DNA from: Chthoniobacter flavus Ellin428
Lineage (GTDB): Bacteria; Verrucomicrobiota; Verrucomicrobiia; Chthoniobacterales; Chthoniobacteraceae
DNA: 64,000 bases
Reading direction: 5' to 3'
NCBI RefSeq assembly: GCF_000173075.1
Contig: NZ_ABVL01000015.1
Location: 124,001 to 188,000, forward strand
Position numbers and translations under genes: made by a program
Part shown: piece after piece, positions 29,862 through 38,764 of the stretch
How positions within the stretch are numbered: position 1 is the first letter of the stretch
How the letters are laid out: the number at the start of each line of letters is the position of its first letter
Notes under the pieces: generated by a model
The model's input: only the letters and a program-made list of their open reading frames with translations
Databases searched by the model: none
What the model was told of the DNA's origin: nothing

Positions 29862-30389
29862 TTGGAATCGTCCCCACCAAACCCCACCGCGGACCAGAAC
29901 GCCGCAAACGCCGGCCCGCCGACGCCTTCATCGTCGACCCCACCGCCGTTGCCGCAGCAGATCCAGCGCTTCCGGGCGGCCTGTTGGATCGGGTTGGTCT
30001 CCGGCGGGCTATGGGCGCTCGTTGGCGGAGCGGCGCTGCTAGCAGCGCTTTTGAAACCCATGGTCTGTGTGTTGACCGGTCTGCCGGTATTTCTGCTCCC
30101 TCCGGTTGCGCTCACCCAGAGCTTGACCGCTTATCTCTTGCTCAAGGGACGACCACGCGTCTTACAAATATTTTGCGCCAGTTCGATTCTGGCCGGTTTG
30201 GTCATTTTTCTCTTCGGCGCGAGCATTTTCGGAGCGCTCAATCTGGTTCCGATCATTCTGCTCATGTTGAGCGCGGGGCCGGACTTGACCCGGACGGAAG
30301 CTCGCGAAAATCAGGAGACGAACTCGGCGACACTCGATTTGTCCGCCAGCCCCAGCACGCCCGCAGAATCGCGAGAGGATATTTACTGA
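29862..30389 (+). CDS. small proline-rich membrane protein, unknown
   Basis: About 175 residues if started at TTG 29862; no ATG lies in a suitable place, so the start is uncertain. The N-terminus is polar and rich in Pro, Ser and Asn (about 1-30). Hydrophobic segments follow near residues 39-60, 65-88 and 100-140, giving three to four predicted membrane spans. The polar Ser/Thr/Glu C-terminal tail contains a stretch of alternating Ala/Ser/Pro. I recognise no family. Hydrophobic patterning and a continuous frame, with no competing gene here, support it. It is divergent from the GT41 operon, about 108 bp away. Confidence 0.5.
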   Translation: MESSPPNPTADQNAANAGPPTPSSSTPPPLPQQIQRFRAACWIGLVSGGLWALVGGAALLAALLKPMVCVLTGLPVFLLPPVALTQSLTAYLLLKGRPRVLQIFCASSILAGLVIFLFGASIFGALNLVPIILLMLSAGPDLTRTEARENQETNSATLDLSASPSTPAESREDIY

Positions 30390-30807
30390 GGATTGGGTAG
30401 TGCACGTGCCCCAGAGCCAGCCCGAATTGCTGACGGAACCGTAGCCGGGGATCTCCCCGGGGAGTTTCGCGCCTCACCGTTACCGAAGACTGCTCACCAT
30501 CACGGAATCCAAGCTTTCCTTTTCGAGGCGGCTTCGCCAGGCTCATCTACGGATGCGCACCAAGGAAAGACTGGCGAGGGTCACTTACCGGCTAACAAAC
30601 CCGGAGGAAGGAGCGTCTTCCCTGTTGTCGGGAGGATCGTTGGCGTCGCTCGTGCAGTGGGGCGCCGAGGTCCGGCTGACCACCTGAGCCTGAACCTGAG
30701 GAAATTGCCGCAAAAACGCCACATCGATTCAGCAATGGCACCCAATTCGCTTTGCTTGTGACATTCGTGAAAACCCGCATCCTTCCCGTCTCCGTTCCTT
30801 GCCCCGT
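30390..30807. other. gene-free stretch, 418 bp
   Basis: Between the small membrane protein and the kinase gene. CCGGGGA and TCCCCGG form a short inverted repeat near 30444-30459. A plus-strand open frame (30393-30761) exists but has poor composition and no recognisable feature, so I do not call it a gene. The promoter for the kinase gene is presumably here. Confidence 0.4.
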
Positions 30808-33213
30808 ATGAGCGCCAGTGATAACGTAGGCGCCGTCTTCATGGCCGCCCCCAAGAACCCCCTTATTCAGGAGTGCTCCACCTGTGGCGCCCTGCTCGAT
30901 GTCTCAGGTGAAGAGCCTTTTGCCCTCATGCACTGCCCCAGTTGCGGAGCGGGCACGCGCGTCCGCCGGCACTTCGACCATTTTGAAATTCAGGAAGAGC
31001 TCGGCGCCGGCGGCATGGGCACGGTGTATCGCGCGCTGGATCTCACCCTAAACCGGGCGGTGGCGTTGAAGCTCCTGCAGCGCGAGCATAGCGGGAACCC
31101 GGAATTCGTCACCCAATTCCAAAAGGAAGCGGCGATCACGGCCTCGATCAATCATCCCCACGTGGTGCGGGTCTACAGCACCGGACAGGACAACGGGCTG
31201 CTCTACATTTCCATGGAACTGGTGGACAAGGGTTCGCTGGAAAGCCGCATGGCGGAGGATCCGCATCTGCCCGAAGTGCAGGTGCTCTCCGTGGGGATCC
31301 AGATCGCCCAAGGGCTGCAGGCGGCGCTGAACAAGGGCTTGATCCATCGTGACATCAAGCCGGGGAACATCCTTTTCGCGGATGCGAATACGCCGAAGAT
31401 CGTGGATTTCGGTCTCGCGGTCTTGCAGGAGCACGCCGGGCACGTGGCCGGTGAAGTGTGGGCTACGCCCTACTATGTGGCGCCGGAGACGGTGGAAGGA
31501 AAACAGGAGGATTTCCGCAGCGATATGTATTCGCTGGGGGCGACGCTTTTCCATGCGCTGGCCGGGCGGCCACCGCACGTCGTGGAGACGAATTCCATGG
31601 GTGCGCTGGCCGAGGCGAAGAAGGTGCCGGTGAATCTCACGGCGTTCGCGCCGACGGTTTCGAGCGCGACGGCTTACGCGCTGAACAAGGTGCTCCAGCA
31701 CGATCCCGCCAAGCGGCAGCAGAGTTACGCCGAATTCATCGAACACCTGGAATTTGCGCGCGCGGGTCTGCTCGGGATTTTGCCAGCGGACGAAAAGAAG
31801 GACCCGAAGAAGCAGGCGGGCAAGCCGCGCAACTATCGTTGGCTCATTTACACCACGGCGATGCTCACGGTGGCGGTGGGGGTGAGCGGCTTCCTGTTCC
31901 GCAATCAGCTCCTGGCCCGCTTCCGTCCGGTGGAGGCAAAGGACACCGCGCAGGCGGCGAAAAAGGAAACGGCGGAGATGACCTACGAGCAGGCGCGGCA
32001 ATTGATCGCCAAAGGCGACGTGAAGCAAGCGACCGAGGCCTTTGCCACGCTGGAGGCGAGGCCCGATACGCCGCAGCCGCAGAAGAACTGGATCACGTTG
32101 CACGCGGCGATTGTGGATTTCCTGGCCGGCCGCACCGAGTCGGCCAACGGCAAGCTCAAACAAATCGTGGATCGCGGCAAATACTCCACCGACCCGGCGG
32201 AGGATGCGCTGGCGACTTATTTCCTCGACGTGGCGAGTCGCGCGGGCGGCTCGGTGGCGATCATCGCGGACACGACAAAGGATCTCGATCGCCAAAGTTA
32301 TGAGGCGCTCTCGCTGCTCATTTATGGACTGAAGGATTGGTCGCTCGGCGAATACGACGAGGCGGCCACGCTCTTCCGACAATACGCGCAACTCACCCCG
32401 GATTCCCGCTACATCTGGGTGGCCGATTACAAGCCGCTGGTCTCGGCTTATGTCGCCGAGGTGAATGCCTTCCACCCGGCTGCGGATGCCGCGAAAGCGG
32501 CGGACAATCTCGAGACGCGCAAGCAGGCGCTGGAAACGGTGAAGACCGCCCGGCGGAAGATCACGATGGCGAAGACCTTTGCGGCCCGGCTCGACGATAG
32601 CGCGCGGGATTTGCAGCAGAAGATCACCGCGGAAGAGGATGAGATTGCGCAGCGCAAGGCGGCAATGGAAGCGGCCGATGAGAAGGCCATGACCGACGCG
32701 AAGAGCAAGGTCGCGCCGCTCTGGCAGCAATTCCGCCCGGCCGACGCCTACCTCGTGATGAATGCGGTGCAGGTGCAGGGAGAAAAAGCGCGGGCCGAAC
32801 GCGAAGCGTGGCTGAAGAAGCTGACCTGGCTGGCGCGCTTCAAGGCGACGCTCATCCAGGACATCAATGTGGTGGGCTACCAGGCGGCCGTGCTGAAGAA
32901 AGCGGGCACGCAAATGCAGGGGCCGATCAAGCATGCCACTGACTCGCAGATCGAGACGACCACGCCCTTCGGCACCATCTCCGCGCAGTGGACGGATCTC
33001 GCGCCGGATTCCGTCATCGCCATGGCCAAGTCGTTTCTCCGCGCGGGTCTGCCGCAGGATCAACTCGGCGAGCGCGAATGGATGATCGGCGTATATGCCT
33101 ATGTCGCGGGCAAGCCGAAGGAAGGTCGCGACCTGCTCACGCAGGGCAGCCAGGCGGTGCCGCAGCACGCCGACGAGATGAAGCTTTTCCCCGAAGGCGG
33201 AGAGACACCGTGA
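30808..33213 (+). CDS. membrane Ser/Thr protein kinase with N-terminal zinc ribbon
   Basis: 801 residues from ATG 30808 (another Met follows 11 codons on). A zinc-ribbon-like motif CxxC...CxxC (C23, C26, C43, C46) precedes a Hanks-type kinase domain: glycine loop GAGGMGTVY (66-74), catalytic Lys 88, HRDIKPGN (180-187), DFG (200-202) and APE (225-227). One membrane helix spans about 343-363. The remaining 430 residues, probably periplasmic, are helical and TPR-like with Lys/Ala-rich coiled-coil sections. The protein would phosphorylate cytoplasmic targets in response to an external signal. It resembles PknB-like kinases common in PVC bacteria. No phosphatase gene is adjacent. Confidence 0.9.
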   Translation: MSASDNVGAVFMAAPKNPLIQECSTCGALLDVSGEEPFALMHCPSCGAGTRVRRHFDHFEIQEELGAGGMGTVYRALDLTLNRAVALKLLQREHSGNPEFVTQFQKEAAITASINHPHVVRVYSTGQDNGLLYISMELVDKGSLESRMAEDPHLPEVQVLSVGIQIAQGLQAALNKGLIHRDIKPGNILFADANTPKIVDFGLAVLQEHAGHVAGEVWATPYYVAPETVEGKQEDFRSDMYSLGATLFHALAGRPPHVVETNSMGALAEAKKVPVNLTAFAPTVSSATAYALNKVLQHDPAKRQQSYAEFIEHLEFARAGLLGILPADEKKDPKKQAGKPRNYRWLIYTTAMLTVAVGVSGFLFRNQLLARFRPVEAKDTAQAAKKETAEMTYEQARQLIAKGDVKQATEAFATLEARPDTPQPQKNWITLHAAIVDFLAGRTESANGKLKQIVDRGKYSTDPAEDALATYFLDVASRAGGSVAIIADTTKDLDRQSYEALSLLIYGLKDWSLGEYDEAATLFRQYAQLTPDSRYIWVADYKPLVSAYVAEVNAFHPAADAAKAADNLETRKQALETVKTARRKITMAKTFAARLDDSARDLQQKITAEEDEIAQRKAAMEAADEKAMTDAKSKVAPLWQQFRPADAYLVMNAVQVQGEKARAEREAWLKKLTWLARFKATLIQDINVVGYQAAVLKKAGTQMQGPIKHATDSQIETTTPFGTISAQWTDLAPDSVIAMAKSFLRAGLPQDQLGEREWMIGVYAYVAGKPKEGRDLLTQGSQAVPQHADEMKLFPEGGETP

Positions 33214-33333
33214 AGACGCTGCGCTCCCGGCGCACCAAGGCAGTGCGTCATAACTAAAAGGAGGCGCTGGACAAGCAACTCATGTCTGCTAGCGTGCGCC
33301 CACTGCAAAGGCAGTTTTGACAACTATTCCACC

Positions 33334-34629
33334 ATGAACAACACATCCGATACTCCCCTGAATCGCCGCTCTTTTCTCGCCCGCTCCGCCGCTGCGGTGG
33401 CTGCCACTTCCGTGATCGGCTTTCCCGCCATCGTTCGCGCCGACAATGAGAAGACACTGAAGCTCGGCATTGTGGGTTGCGGCGGGCGCGGCACGGGTGC
33501 GCTCGGCAATGCGCTCTCCGCCGACAAGAATGTGGTCCTCACCGCCATGGGCGACATCGCCCGGGACCGCCTCTACACCAGCTTCGAAAACATCAGCAAG
33601 ATCAAGCCCGACCAGGTGAAGGTGGAGGAAGGCAACAAGTATATCGGCCTCGAGGCGATCGACCAGGTCCTGGCCACGGACATCGACGTGGTCATTCTCA
33701 CCACGCCCCCCGGGTTCCGTCCGCAGCATTTGAAAAAGGCGATCGCGGCCGGCAAGCACGTGTTCTGCGAGAAGCCGGTGGCCGTCGATGCGCCCGGCGT
33801 GCGCGACGTGATCGCCACGGCGCAGGAAGCGAAGAAGAAGGGGCTCGGCATTCAGTCGGGCTTTTGCTGGCGCTCGAACTACGCGGAACGCGCGATCTTC
33901 CAGCAGATCAAGGACGGCGCGATCGGCAAGATGCGGTCTTACTACGGCACCTATCTCGCGAATTCGCCCTGGGTGAAGGAGCGTAAGCCGGAGTGGACCG
34001 ATCTCGAATGGCAGCTCCGCAACTGGCTGTATTACACCTGGCTCTCGGGCGATCATCTCGTCGAGCAGGCCATCCACACCGTGGACAAGATGAGCTGGGC
34101 ATTCGGCGATGTCGATCCGATCAGCGTGACCGCGCTCGGCGGCCGGCAGCAGCGCATCGAGGAGCAGTACGGATGCGTCTACGATCACTTCGCGGTGTCG
34201 TATGAATATCCCGAGGGCGCGCGTGGTTTCGTCTATTGCCGTCAGCAGCAGGGTTGCGACAACGAGAACGCGGACGAGATCATCGGCAGCGAGGGCACGG
34301 CGCGGATCAATGGCTTCCGCAAGATGCACACCATCGAGGGCAAGACCTCGTGGAAGTATGATGGCCCGCGCAATGACATGTACCAGACGGAGCACGAGGA
34401 GATGTTTGCCGCGCTGCGCAAGGGCACGCCGCTGAATTACGGCGAGAAACTCGCGCACAGCACGCTCATGGGGATCATGGGCCGCATGTCGGCTTACACC
34501 GGCAAGACGATCACCTGGGAGCAGGCGCTGAAGTCCGAGGAAGTGCTCGCGCCGAAGGAACCGCTCACGTGGGATATGAAGCTGCCGACGCCGCCGGTGG
34601 CGATGCCTGGGCGCACGAAGTTTTTCTAA
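33334..34629 (+). CDS. Tat-exported Gfo/Idh/MocA-family oxidoreductase
   Basis: 431 residues. The Tat signal has twin arginines in NRRSFLAR (10-17), followed by a hydrophobic stretch to about 36. The Rossmann nucleotide site is GIVGCGGRGTG (45-55), and the family motif EKPVAV lies at 146-151. These proteins oxidise or epimerise sugars and inositols with bound NAD(P); Tat export fits a cofactor-loaded enzyme folded in the cytoplasm. The next gene downstream, 65 bp away on the same strand, is an exported xylose-isomerase-like protein, a pairing often seen in sugar degradation clusters. The substrate is unknown. Confidence 0.9.
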   Translation: MNNTSDTPLNRRSFLARSAAAVAATSVIGFPAIVRADNEKTLKLGIVGCGGRGTGALGNALSADKNVVLTAMGDIARDRLYTSFENISKIKPDQVKVEEGNKYIGLEAIDQVLATDIDVVILTTPPGFRPQHLKKAIAAGKHVFCEKPVAVDAPGVRDVIATAQEAKKKGLGIQSGFCWRSNYAERAIFQQIKDGAIGKMRSYYGTYLANSPWVKERKPEWTDLEWQLRNWLYYTWLSGDHLVEQAIHTVDKMSWAFGDVDPISVTALGGRQQRIEEQYGCVYDHFAVSYEYPEGARGFVYCRQQQGCDNENADEIIGSEGTARINGFRKMHTIEGKTSWKYDGPRNDMYQTEHEEMFAALRKGTPLNYGEKLAHSTLMGIMGRMSAYTGKTITWEQALKSEEVLAPKEPLTWDMKLPTPPVAMPGRTKFF

Positions 34630-34694
34630 GCCACGCGCCCGCTGCCGCATTACTTTGAGGATATCACGATCGCGTCACAACTGCTCATCCCCAT

Positions 34695-35594
34695 ATGAAT
34701 CGTCGCACCTTCCTGCAAACCACGGGCGCCGCGCTGGCTGCGTCCGCGCTCACTCCCCTCGCCCATTCCGTCGACACTCCTGCGAAGAAACGCCCCATCA
34801 AAAAGGCGGTGAATCTCGGGATGGTGAAAGTGAGTGGGTCGGTGGAAGACAAGTTCAAGGCGGTGCGCGATGCGGGGTTTGATGGTATCGAGCTCAACCT
34901 GCCTGATGCGGACCTGAGCGTGGACATCATCAACCAGGCGAAGGCCGCGAGTGGGCTGGACGTCGCCGGCATCATCTGCACGCCGCACTGGAAATTCCCG
35001 CTCAGCGATCCCGATCCGGCCAAGCGCGAACGCACGGTCATCGGGTTGCAGCAGGCCCTGACCCAAGGCGGTGAGATCGGCTGCACGCGAGTGCTGTTGG
35101 TCCCCGGCGTGGTCAACAAACAGGTCGACTATCTCCAGTGCTGGCAGCGCGCGATCGAGGGGATCAAACGTTGCACCGATGCGGCGGAGAAGGCCAAGTG
35201 CCACATTGCCATCGAGAACGTCTGGAACCTGTTCATCACGAACCCGGTCGACGCCGCGCGCTTCGTCGATGAGATCAATCATCCCTACGTCGGCTGGCAC
35301 TTCGATATCGGCAATTGCGTGACCTACGGCTGGCCCGAACATTGGGTGCGGATCCTCAACAAGCGCATCCGCAACCTGCACATCAAGGAATACAGCCGCA
35401 AGAAGCGCGACGCCGAAGGGCCGTACAAAGGCTTTCAGGTGGAACTCGGTGAAGGCGACGATGATTGGCCGTCCATTATGACCGCGCTCGATGAGATCGG
35501 TTATCAGGGCTACGGCATCCTCGAAGTGCCCGGCGGCGACGCCACGCGCCTCAAGTTCCTCGCCGAACGGACGGACAAGATCCTGGCGAGCTAA
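34695..35594 (+). CDS. Tat-exported sugar phosphate isomerase/epimerase (xylose isomerase-like TIM barrel)
   Basis: 299 residues with a Tat signal starting MNRRTFLQTTG and a cleavable segment to about 24. The AP endonuclease-2/TIM-barrel fold is shown by GFDGIELNLPDA, HIAIENVWN (a metal-ligand Glu), GWHFDIGN and IRNLHIKEY, which supply the acidic and His metal ligands of the family. It probably isomerises a keto sugar or inositol derivative beside the preceding Gfo/Idh/MocA protein. A strong terminator follows at 35672-35696. Confidence 0.88.
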   Translation: MNRRTFLQTTGAALAASALTPLAHSVDTPAKKRPIKKAVNLGMVKVSGSVEDKFKAVRDAGFDGIELNLPDADLSVDIINQAKAASGLDVAGIICTPHWKFPLSDPDPAKRERTVIGLQQALTQGGEIGCTRVLLVPGVVNKQVDYLQCWQRAIEGIKRCTDAAEKAKCHIAIENVWNLFITNPVDAARFVDEINHPYVGWHFDIGNCVTYGWPEHWVRILNKRIRNLHIKEYSRKKRDAEGPYKGFQVELGEGDDDWPSIMTALDEIGYQGYGILEVPGGDATRLKFLAERTDKILAS

Positions 35595-35671
35595 TCGCCA
35601 GTCGGTAAGTCCATAAGCCAGCGGGACTGGTGCGAGGCACGCGTCACCAAGGATCATCCAAAATCAACGCA

Positions 35672-35704
35672 GAGGCGGCTGTACCCCAGCCGCCTCTCGC
35701 TTTT
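35672..35704 (+). terminator. rho-independent terminator after the sugar isomerase gene
   Basis: GAGGCGGCTG (35672-35681) pairs perfectly with CAGCCGCCTC (35687-35696) around a 5-base loop. The pyrimidine-rich tail TCGCTTTT follows. Confidence 0.85.
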
Positions 35705-35745
35705 ATTCATGCCGAGGGGGGCGAGAAAGAATAGCCCAGCACGCC

Positions 35746-35778
35746 AAAAAGAAAGGGCGCTGCGGAAGCAGCGCCCTT
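35746..35778 (-). terminator. rho-independent terminator of the ATP synthase operon
   Basis: Read on the minus strand, AAGGGCGCTGC (35778-35768) pairs over 11 bases with GCAGCGCCCTT (35763-35753) around a TTCC tetraloop and is followed by TCTTTTT. It lies 33 bp past the atpC stop. Confidence 0.9.
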
Positions 35779-35810
35779 CTTGAATTGTTTCTTCGTTACG
35801 TCCGCCTGCC

Positions 35811-36224
35811 TTAGCTGTGGTGCCGGCGCCTGACGTGCAACTGCGCGAGGCTCTTGAGCAGCGAGGCTTGCACGGACGCGACTTCTTCCTCGGAGAGGTC
35901 ATGACGGCCGGCAAGGGTCGACTTGGCGCGCTCAATGGCGGCTTCCGCCGCCGTCTCGTCGATGTGCTGCCACTCGATCGCCATGTCGGTGAGGATGTTC
36001 ACGTTGGTCTGCGTGACCGTCGCGAAGCCTTCACCCACGGCAAGATAATCCTTCTTGCCGTTCTGCGTGATGACCACTTCGCCGGGCTTGATCTGCGTCA
36101 TCAGCGGAATGTGCATCGGCAGCACGCCGAGTTCTCCCTCGGAGCCGGGAATGACGACAGACTCGACGTCACCTTCAAAGGCGAGTTTATCCGGCGTAAC
36201 AATTTCGAGGCGAAGTGTGGCCAT
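35811..36224 (-). CDS. atpC: F1 ATP synthase epsilon subunit
   Basis: 137 residues. The N-terminal beta-sandwich is recognisable from LEIVTPDKLAFEGDVESVVIPG and PGSEGELGVLPMHIPLMT, and the C-terminal helical pair from residue 90 is Ala/Glu-rich. Epsilon links gamma to the c-ring and can inhibit hydrolysis. It is the last gene of the operon, 162 bp after atpD, a gap filled by a palindromic repeat. It ends with an unusual basic tail (RRRHHS). Confidence 0.95.
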   Translation of the reverse strand: MATLRLEIVTPDKLAFEGDVESVVIPGSEGELGVLPMHIPLMTQIKPGEVVITQNGKKDYLAVGEGFATVTQTNVNILTDMAIEWQHIDETAAEAAIERAKSTLAGRHDLSEEEVASVQASLLKSLAQLHVRRRHHS

Positions 36225-36232
36225 TGGGAATT

Positions 36233-36378
36233 AGTTGAGAGTTAATAGTTGAGAGTTGAGAGCCACGTGTGCACCTGCAAATTGTTTTGGCAGGAGGTAG
36301 TCGGAAGTTGGGCTGAATTCAGTTTGAGCGTCGCTTTCATTTTCGCGGCTCTCAACTCTCAACCATCAACTCTCAACT
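36233..36378. repeat. 32-bp inverted repeat with heptad arms between atpD and atpC
   Basis: The left arm (36233-36264) is AGTTGAG, AGTTAAT, AGTTGAG, AGTTGAG, AGCC. The right arm (36347-36378) is its inverted copy with two mismatches. The arms are separated by 82 bases with no gene. As RNA it would make a long stem between two cotranscribed genes. Confidence 0.9.
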
Positions 36379-36386
36379 CACAGCAC

Positions 36387-37793
36387 CTAGCCCTTGATCA
36401 TGTCGATGCCGCCCTTCATGTAGAAGTTCGTCTCGTTCACGTCGTCGTGCTTGCCTTCGAGGATTTCCTTGAAGCCGCGGATGGTCTCCGCGATCGAGAC
36501 GTACTGGCCGGGCGTGCCGGTGAAGACTTCGGCAACCGTGAAGGGCTGCGAAAGGAAGCGCTGGATTTTACGAGCGCGGAACACCGTGAGCTTATCCTCG
36601 GGCGAGAGTTCGTCCATGCCGAGAATGGCGATGATGTCCTGCAGATCCTTGTAGCGTTGGAGCACGCGCTGGACGCCTCGGGCGACCGCGTAGTGTTCTT
36701 CGCCGACGATTTCCGGCGCGAGCGCCTTCGAGGTCGAAGCGAGAGGATCCACCGCTGGATAAATACCGAGTTCCGCGATGGAACGCTCGAGCACGATCGT
36801 CGAGTCCAAGTGCGCGAAGGTGTTGGCCGGCGCCGGGTCGGTTAAGTCATCCGCAGGGACGTAAACCGCCTGGAAGCTCGTCACCGAACCCTTCGTGGTC
36901 GAGGTGATGCGTTCCTGGAGCTGGCCCATTTCCGCGGCGAGCGTGGGCTGGTAACCCACCGCCGACGGCGTGCGGCCGAGGAGCGCGGACACTTCGGAAC
37001 CGGCCTGCGAGAAGCGGAACACGTTGTCGACGAAGAGGAGCACGTCCTGGTTCTTCTCGTCGCGGAAGTATTCCGCCATCGAGAGAGCCGAGAGGGCCAC
37101 GCGGAGACGCGCGCCGGGGGGCTCATTCATCTGGCCGTAAACCAACGCCACCTTGGACTTGCTGAGGTCCTTCTGGTTGATAACGCCGGCCTCGCTCATT
37201 TCATGATAGAGGTCGTTGCCTTCACGGGTGCGCTCACCCACGCCGGCGAACACGGAGTAACCACCGTGGCCCTTGGCGATGTTGTTGATGAGTTCCATGA
37301 TGACGACGGTCTTGCCGACGCCCGCACCGCCGAACGCTCCGACCTTGCCGCCCTTGGTGAAGGGGCAGATGAGGTCAATGACCTTGATGCCGGTCTCGAG
37401 AATGTTCGCCTTCACGTCCTGGTCCATGAGCGTGGGCGCCGCGCGGTGAATCGGATAACGTTTCGTGTGCGGCACTTCGCCACGCTCATCCACCGGATCA
37501 CCGGTGACGTTGAACACGCGGCCGAGCACGCCTTCGCCGACCGGCACGGAGATCGCACTGCCGGTGGCGGTGACCTTCAAGCCGCGCTTGAGGCCTTCGC
37601 TCGAGCTCATCGCGATGGCGCGGACCCAACCTTCGCCGAGGTGCTGCTGCACTTCGAGGACGAGGCGGGTGGAAACGCCGTTCACGTCGAACGTGATTTC
37701 GAGCGCTTCATAAATTTTCGGAAGCGTACTCGCGGAAAAGTCAACGTCCACAACGGGACCGATGACTTGGACGATGGTGCCGGTATTGCTCAT
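36387..37793 (-). CDS. atpD: F1 ATP synthase beta subunit
   Basis: 468 residues, normal length. The P-loop is GGAGVGKT, with VALVYGQMNEPPGARLRVAL, the Walker B region DVLLFVDNVFRF and the ALLGRTPSAVGYQPTLA loop all present. It carries the catalytic sites of the F1 head. It lies 56 bp downstream of atpG; the gap holds a degenerate TCGGAGA-type heptad run. Confidence 0.98.
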   Translation of the reverse strand: MSNTGTIVQVIGPVVDVDFSASTLPKIYEALEITFDVNGVSTRLVLEVQQHLGEGWVRAIAMSSSEGLKRGLKVTATGSAISVPVGEGVLGRVFNVTGDPVDERGEVPHTKRYPIHRAAPTLMDQDVKANILETGIKVIDLICPFTKGGKVGAFGGAGVGKTVVIMELINNIAKGHGGYSVFAGVGERTREGNDLYHEMSEAGVINQKDLSKSKVALVYGQMNEPPGARLRVALSALSMAEYFRDEKNQDVLLFVDNVFRFSQAGSEVSALLGRTPSAVGYQPTLAAEMGQLQERITSTTKGSVTSFQAVYVPADDLTDPAPANTFAHLDSTIVLERSIAELGIYPAVDPLASTSKALAPEIVGEEHYAVARGVQRVLQRYKDLQDIIAILGMDELSPEDKLTVFRARKIQRFLSQPFTVAEVFTGTPGQYVSIAETIRGFKEILEGKHDDVNETNFYMKGGIDMIKG

Positions 37794-37800
37794 AGGTTAT

Positions 37801-37828
37801 TCGGAGATCGGAATTGGAAGATCGATGT
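37801..37828. repeat. degenerate heptad run between atpG and atpD
   Basis: Four 7-bp words: TCGGAGA, TCGGAAT, TGGAAGA, TCGATGT. The first 12 bases, with the preceding T, match the arm of the element inside the GT41 gene (TTCGGAGATCGG). No second arm is seen. Confidence 0.55.
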
Positions 37829-37849
37829 TTGGGGTCTGAAGTGCGCGCT

Positions 37850-38716
37850 TTAGCCGAGCGCCATTTGCGCGGTGGTGATTTCGAGAAGTTCGGTAGTGAT
37901 ACTCGCCTGGCGGATCTTGTTGTACTCGAGCGTGAGATCCTTGATCAGCGACTTGGCGTTATCGGTCGCACTCTTCATCGCGACCATTCGCGCGCTGTGC
38001 TCGGCCGCACGGGCTTCGACGACGGCGCGGTAGATGGCGAAGTGCGCGTAGTAAGGCAGCAATGCATCAAGCACGGCCAGCGAGTTTGGTTCGAACTCGA
38101 CGTCCAACCCACCCGCTTCGCGGGCGGCTTCCATGTCCTTCGTGTTCGACGGAGACGCGGAGACAGGCAGCAATTGGAAGACGACCGGCTCTTGCGTCAG
38201 CGTGTTCACGAAACGCGTCACGAGCACGGAAACCTTGTCCACCGAGCCATCAAGAAACTGCTCGATCGCCATCTTGGAGATGACTTTCGTTTCCACGAAG
38301 GACGGCGTGTCCTTGAGTTGAAACTCCGCGATCAGGTTGCGCCTGGAACGCGCCGCCCACTGCGCCGCCTTACGGCCACCGGTAATGAAGAGCGTCTTCT
38401 CCGGATCGAACTTCGCCGCTTCGCGCAGCAAGTTGGTGTTCAACGCGCCGCAGAGGCCCTTGTCCGTGGAGATGATGATGACGAGCTCTTTCTTCACCTC
38501 ACGCTGCTGGAGCAGCGGGTGCTTCTCGTCACCGTGCACCTCGTTCACCGCCGCGCTGATCTTGTTGAGCAGCTGGGCGTACGGCCGGCCATCAATGGCG
38601 AGCTGCTGCGCCTTGCGCATCTTGGAGGCAGCAACCATCTGCATCGCCTTGGTGATCTGCGCCGTGTTCTTGACGGACTTGATCCGGCGCCGGATGTCGC
38701 GGGTATTGGCGGCCAT
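37850..38716 (-). CDS. atpG: F1 ATP synthase gamma subunit
   Basis: 288 residues. N-terminal RRRIKSVKNTAQITKAMQMVAASKMRKAQ and the C-terminal signature ASITTELLEITTAQMAL (slightly truncated at the extreme end) identify the rotor shaft. The central stretch IIISTDKGLCGALNTNLLR is canonical. It lies between atpA and atpD. Confidence 0.97.
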   Translation of the reverse strand: MAANTRDIRRRIKSVKNTAQITKAMQMVAASKMRKAQQLAIDGRPYAQLLNKISAAVNEVHGDEKHPLLQQREVKKELVIIISTDKGLCGALNTNLLREAAKFDPEKTLFITGGRKAAQWAARSRRNLIAEFQLKDTPSFVETKVISKMAIEQFLDGSVDKVSVLVTRFVNTLTQEPVVFQLLPVSASPSNTKDMEAAREAGGLDVEFEPNSLAVLDALLPYYAHFAIYRAVVEARAAEHSARMVAMKSATDNAKSLIKDLTLEYNKIRQASITTELLEITTAQMALG

Positions 38717-38721
38717 CGATT

Positions 38722-38748
38722 AGTGGAGAGTTGAGGGTTGAGTGTTTA
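38722..38748. repeat. degenerate AGTTGAG heptad run between atpA and atpG
   Basis: AGTGGAG, AGTTGAG, GGTTGAG, then TGTTTAG: the same word family as the full inverted repeat between atpD and atpC, but a single arm only. Confidence 0.55.
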
Positions 38749-38764
38749 GGATCACCGATCCCGC

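Noticed and set aside
30393..30761. Possible gene in the 418-bp gap before the kinase
   Set aside because: No start signal, atypical composition and no recognisable motif.
30390..30807. tRNA or small RNA in the gap
   Set aside because: No cloverleaf or CCA end and no strong terminator could be found by eye.
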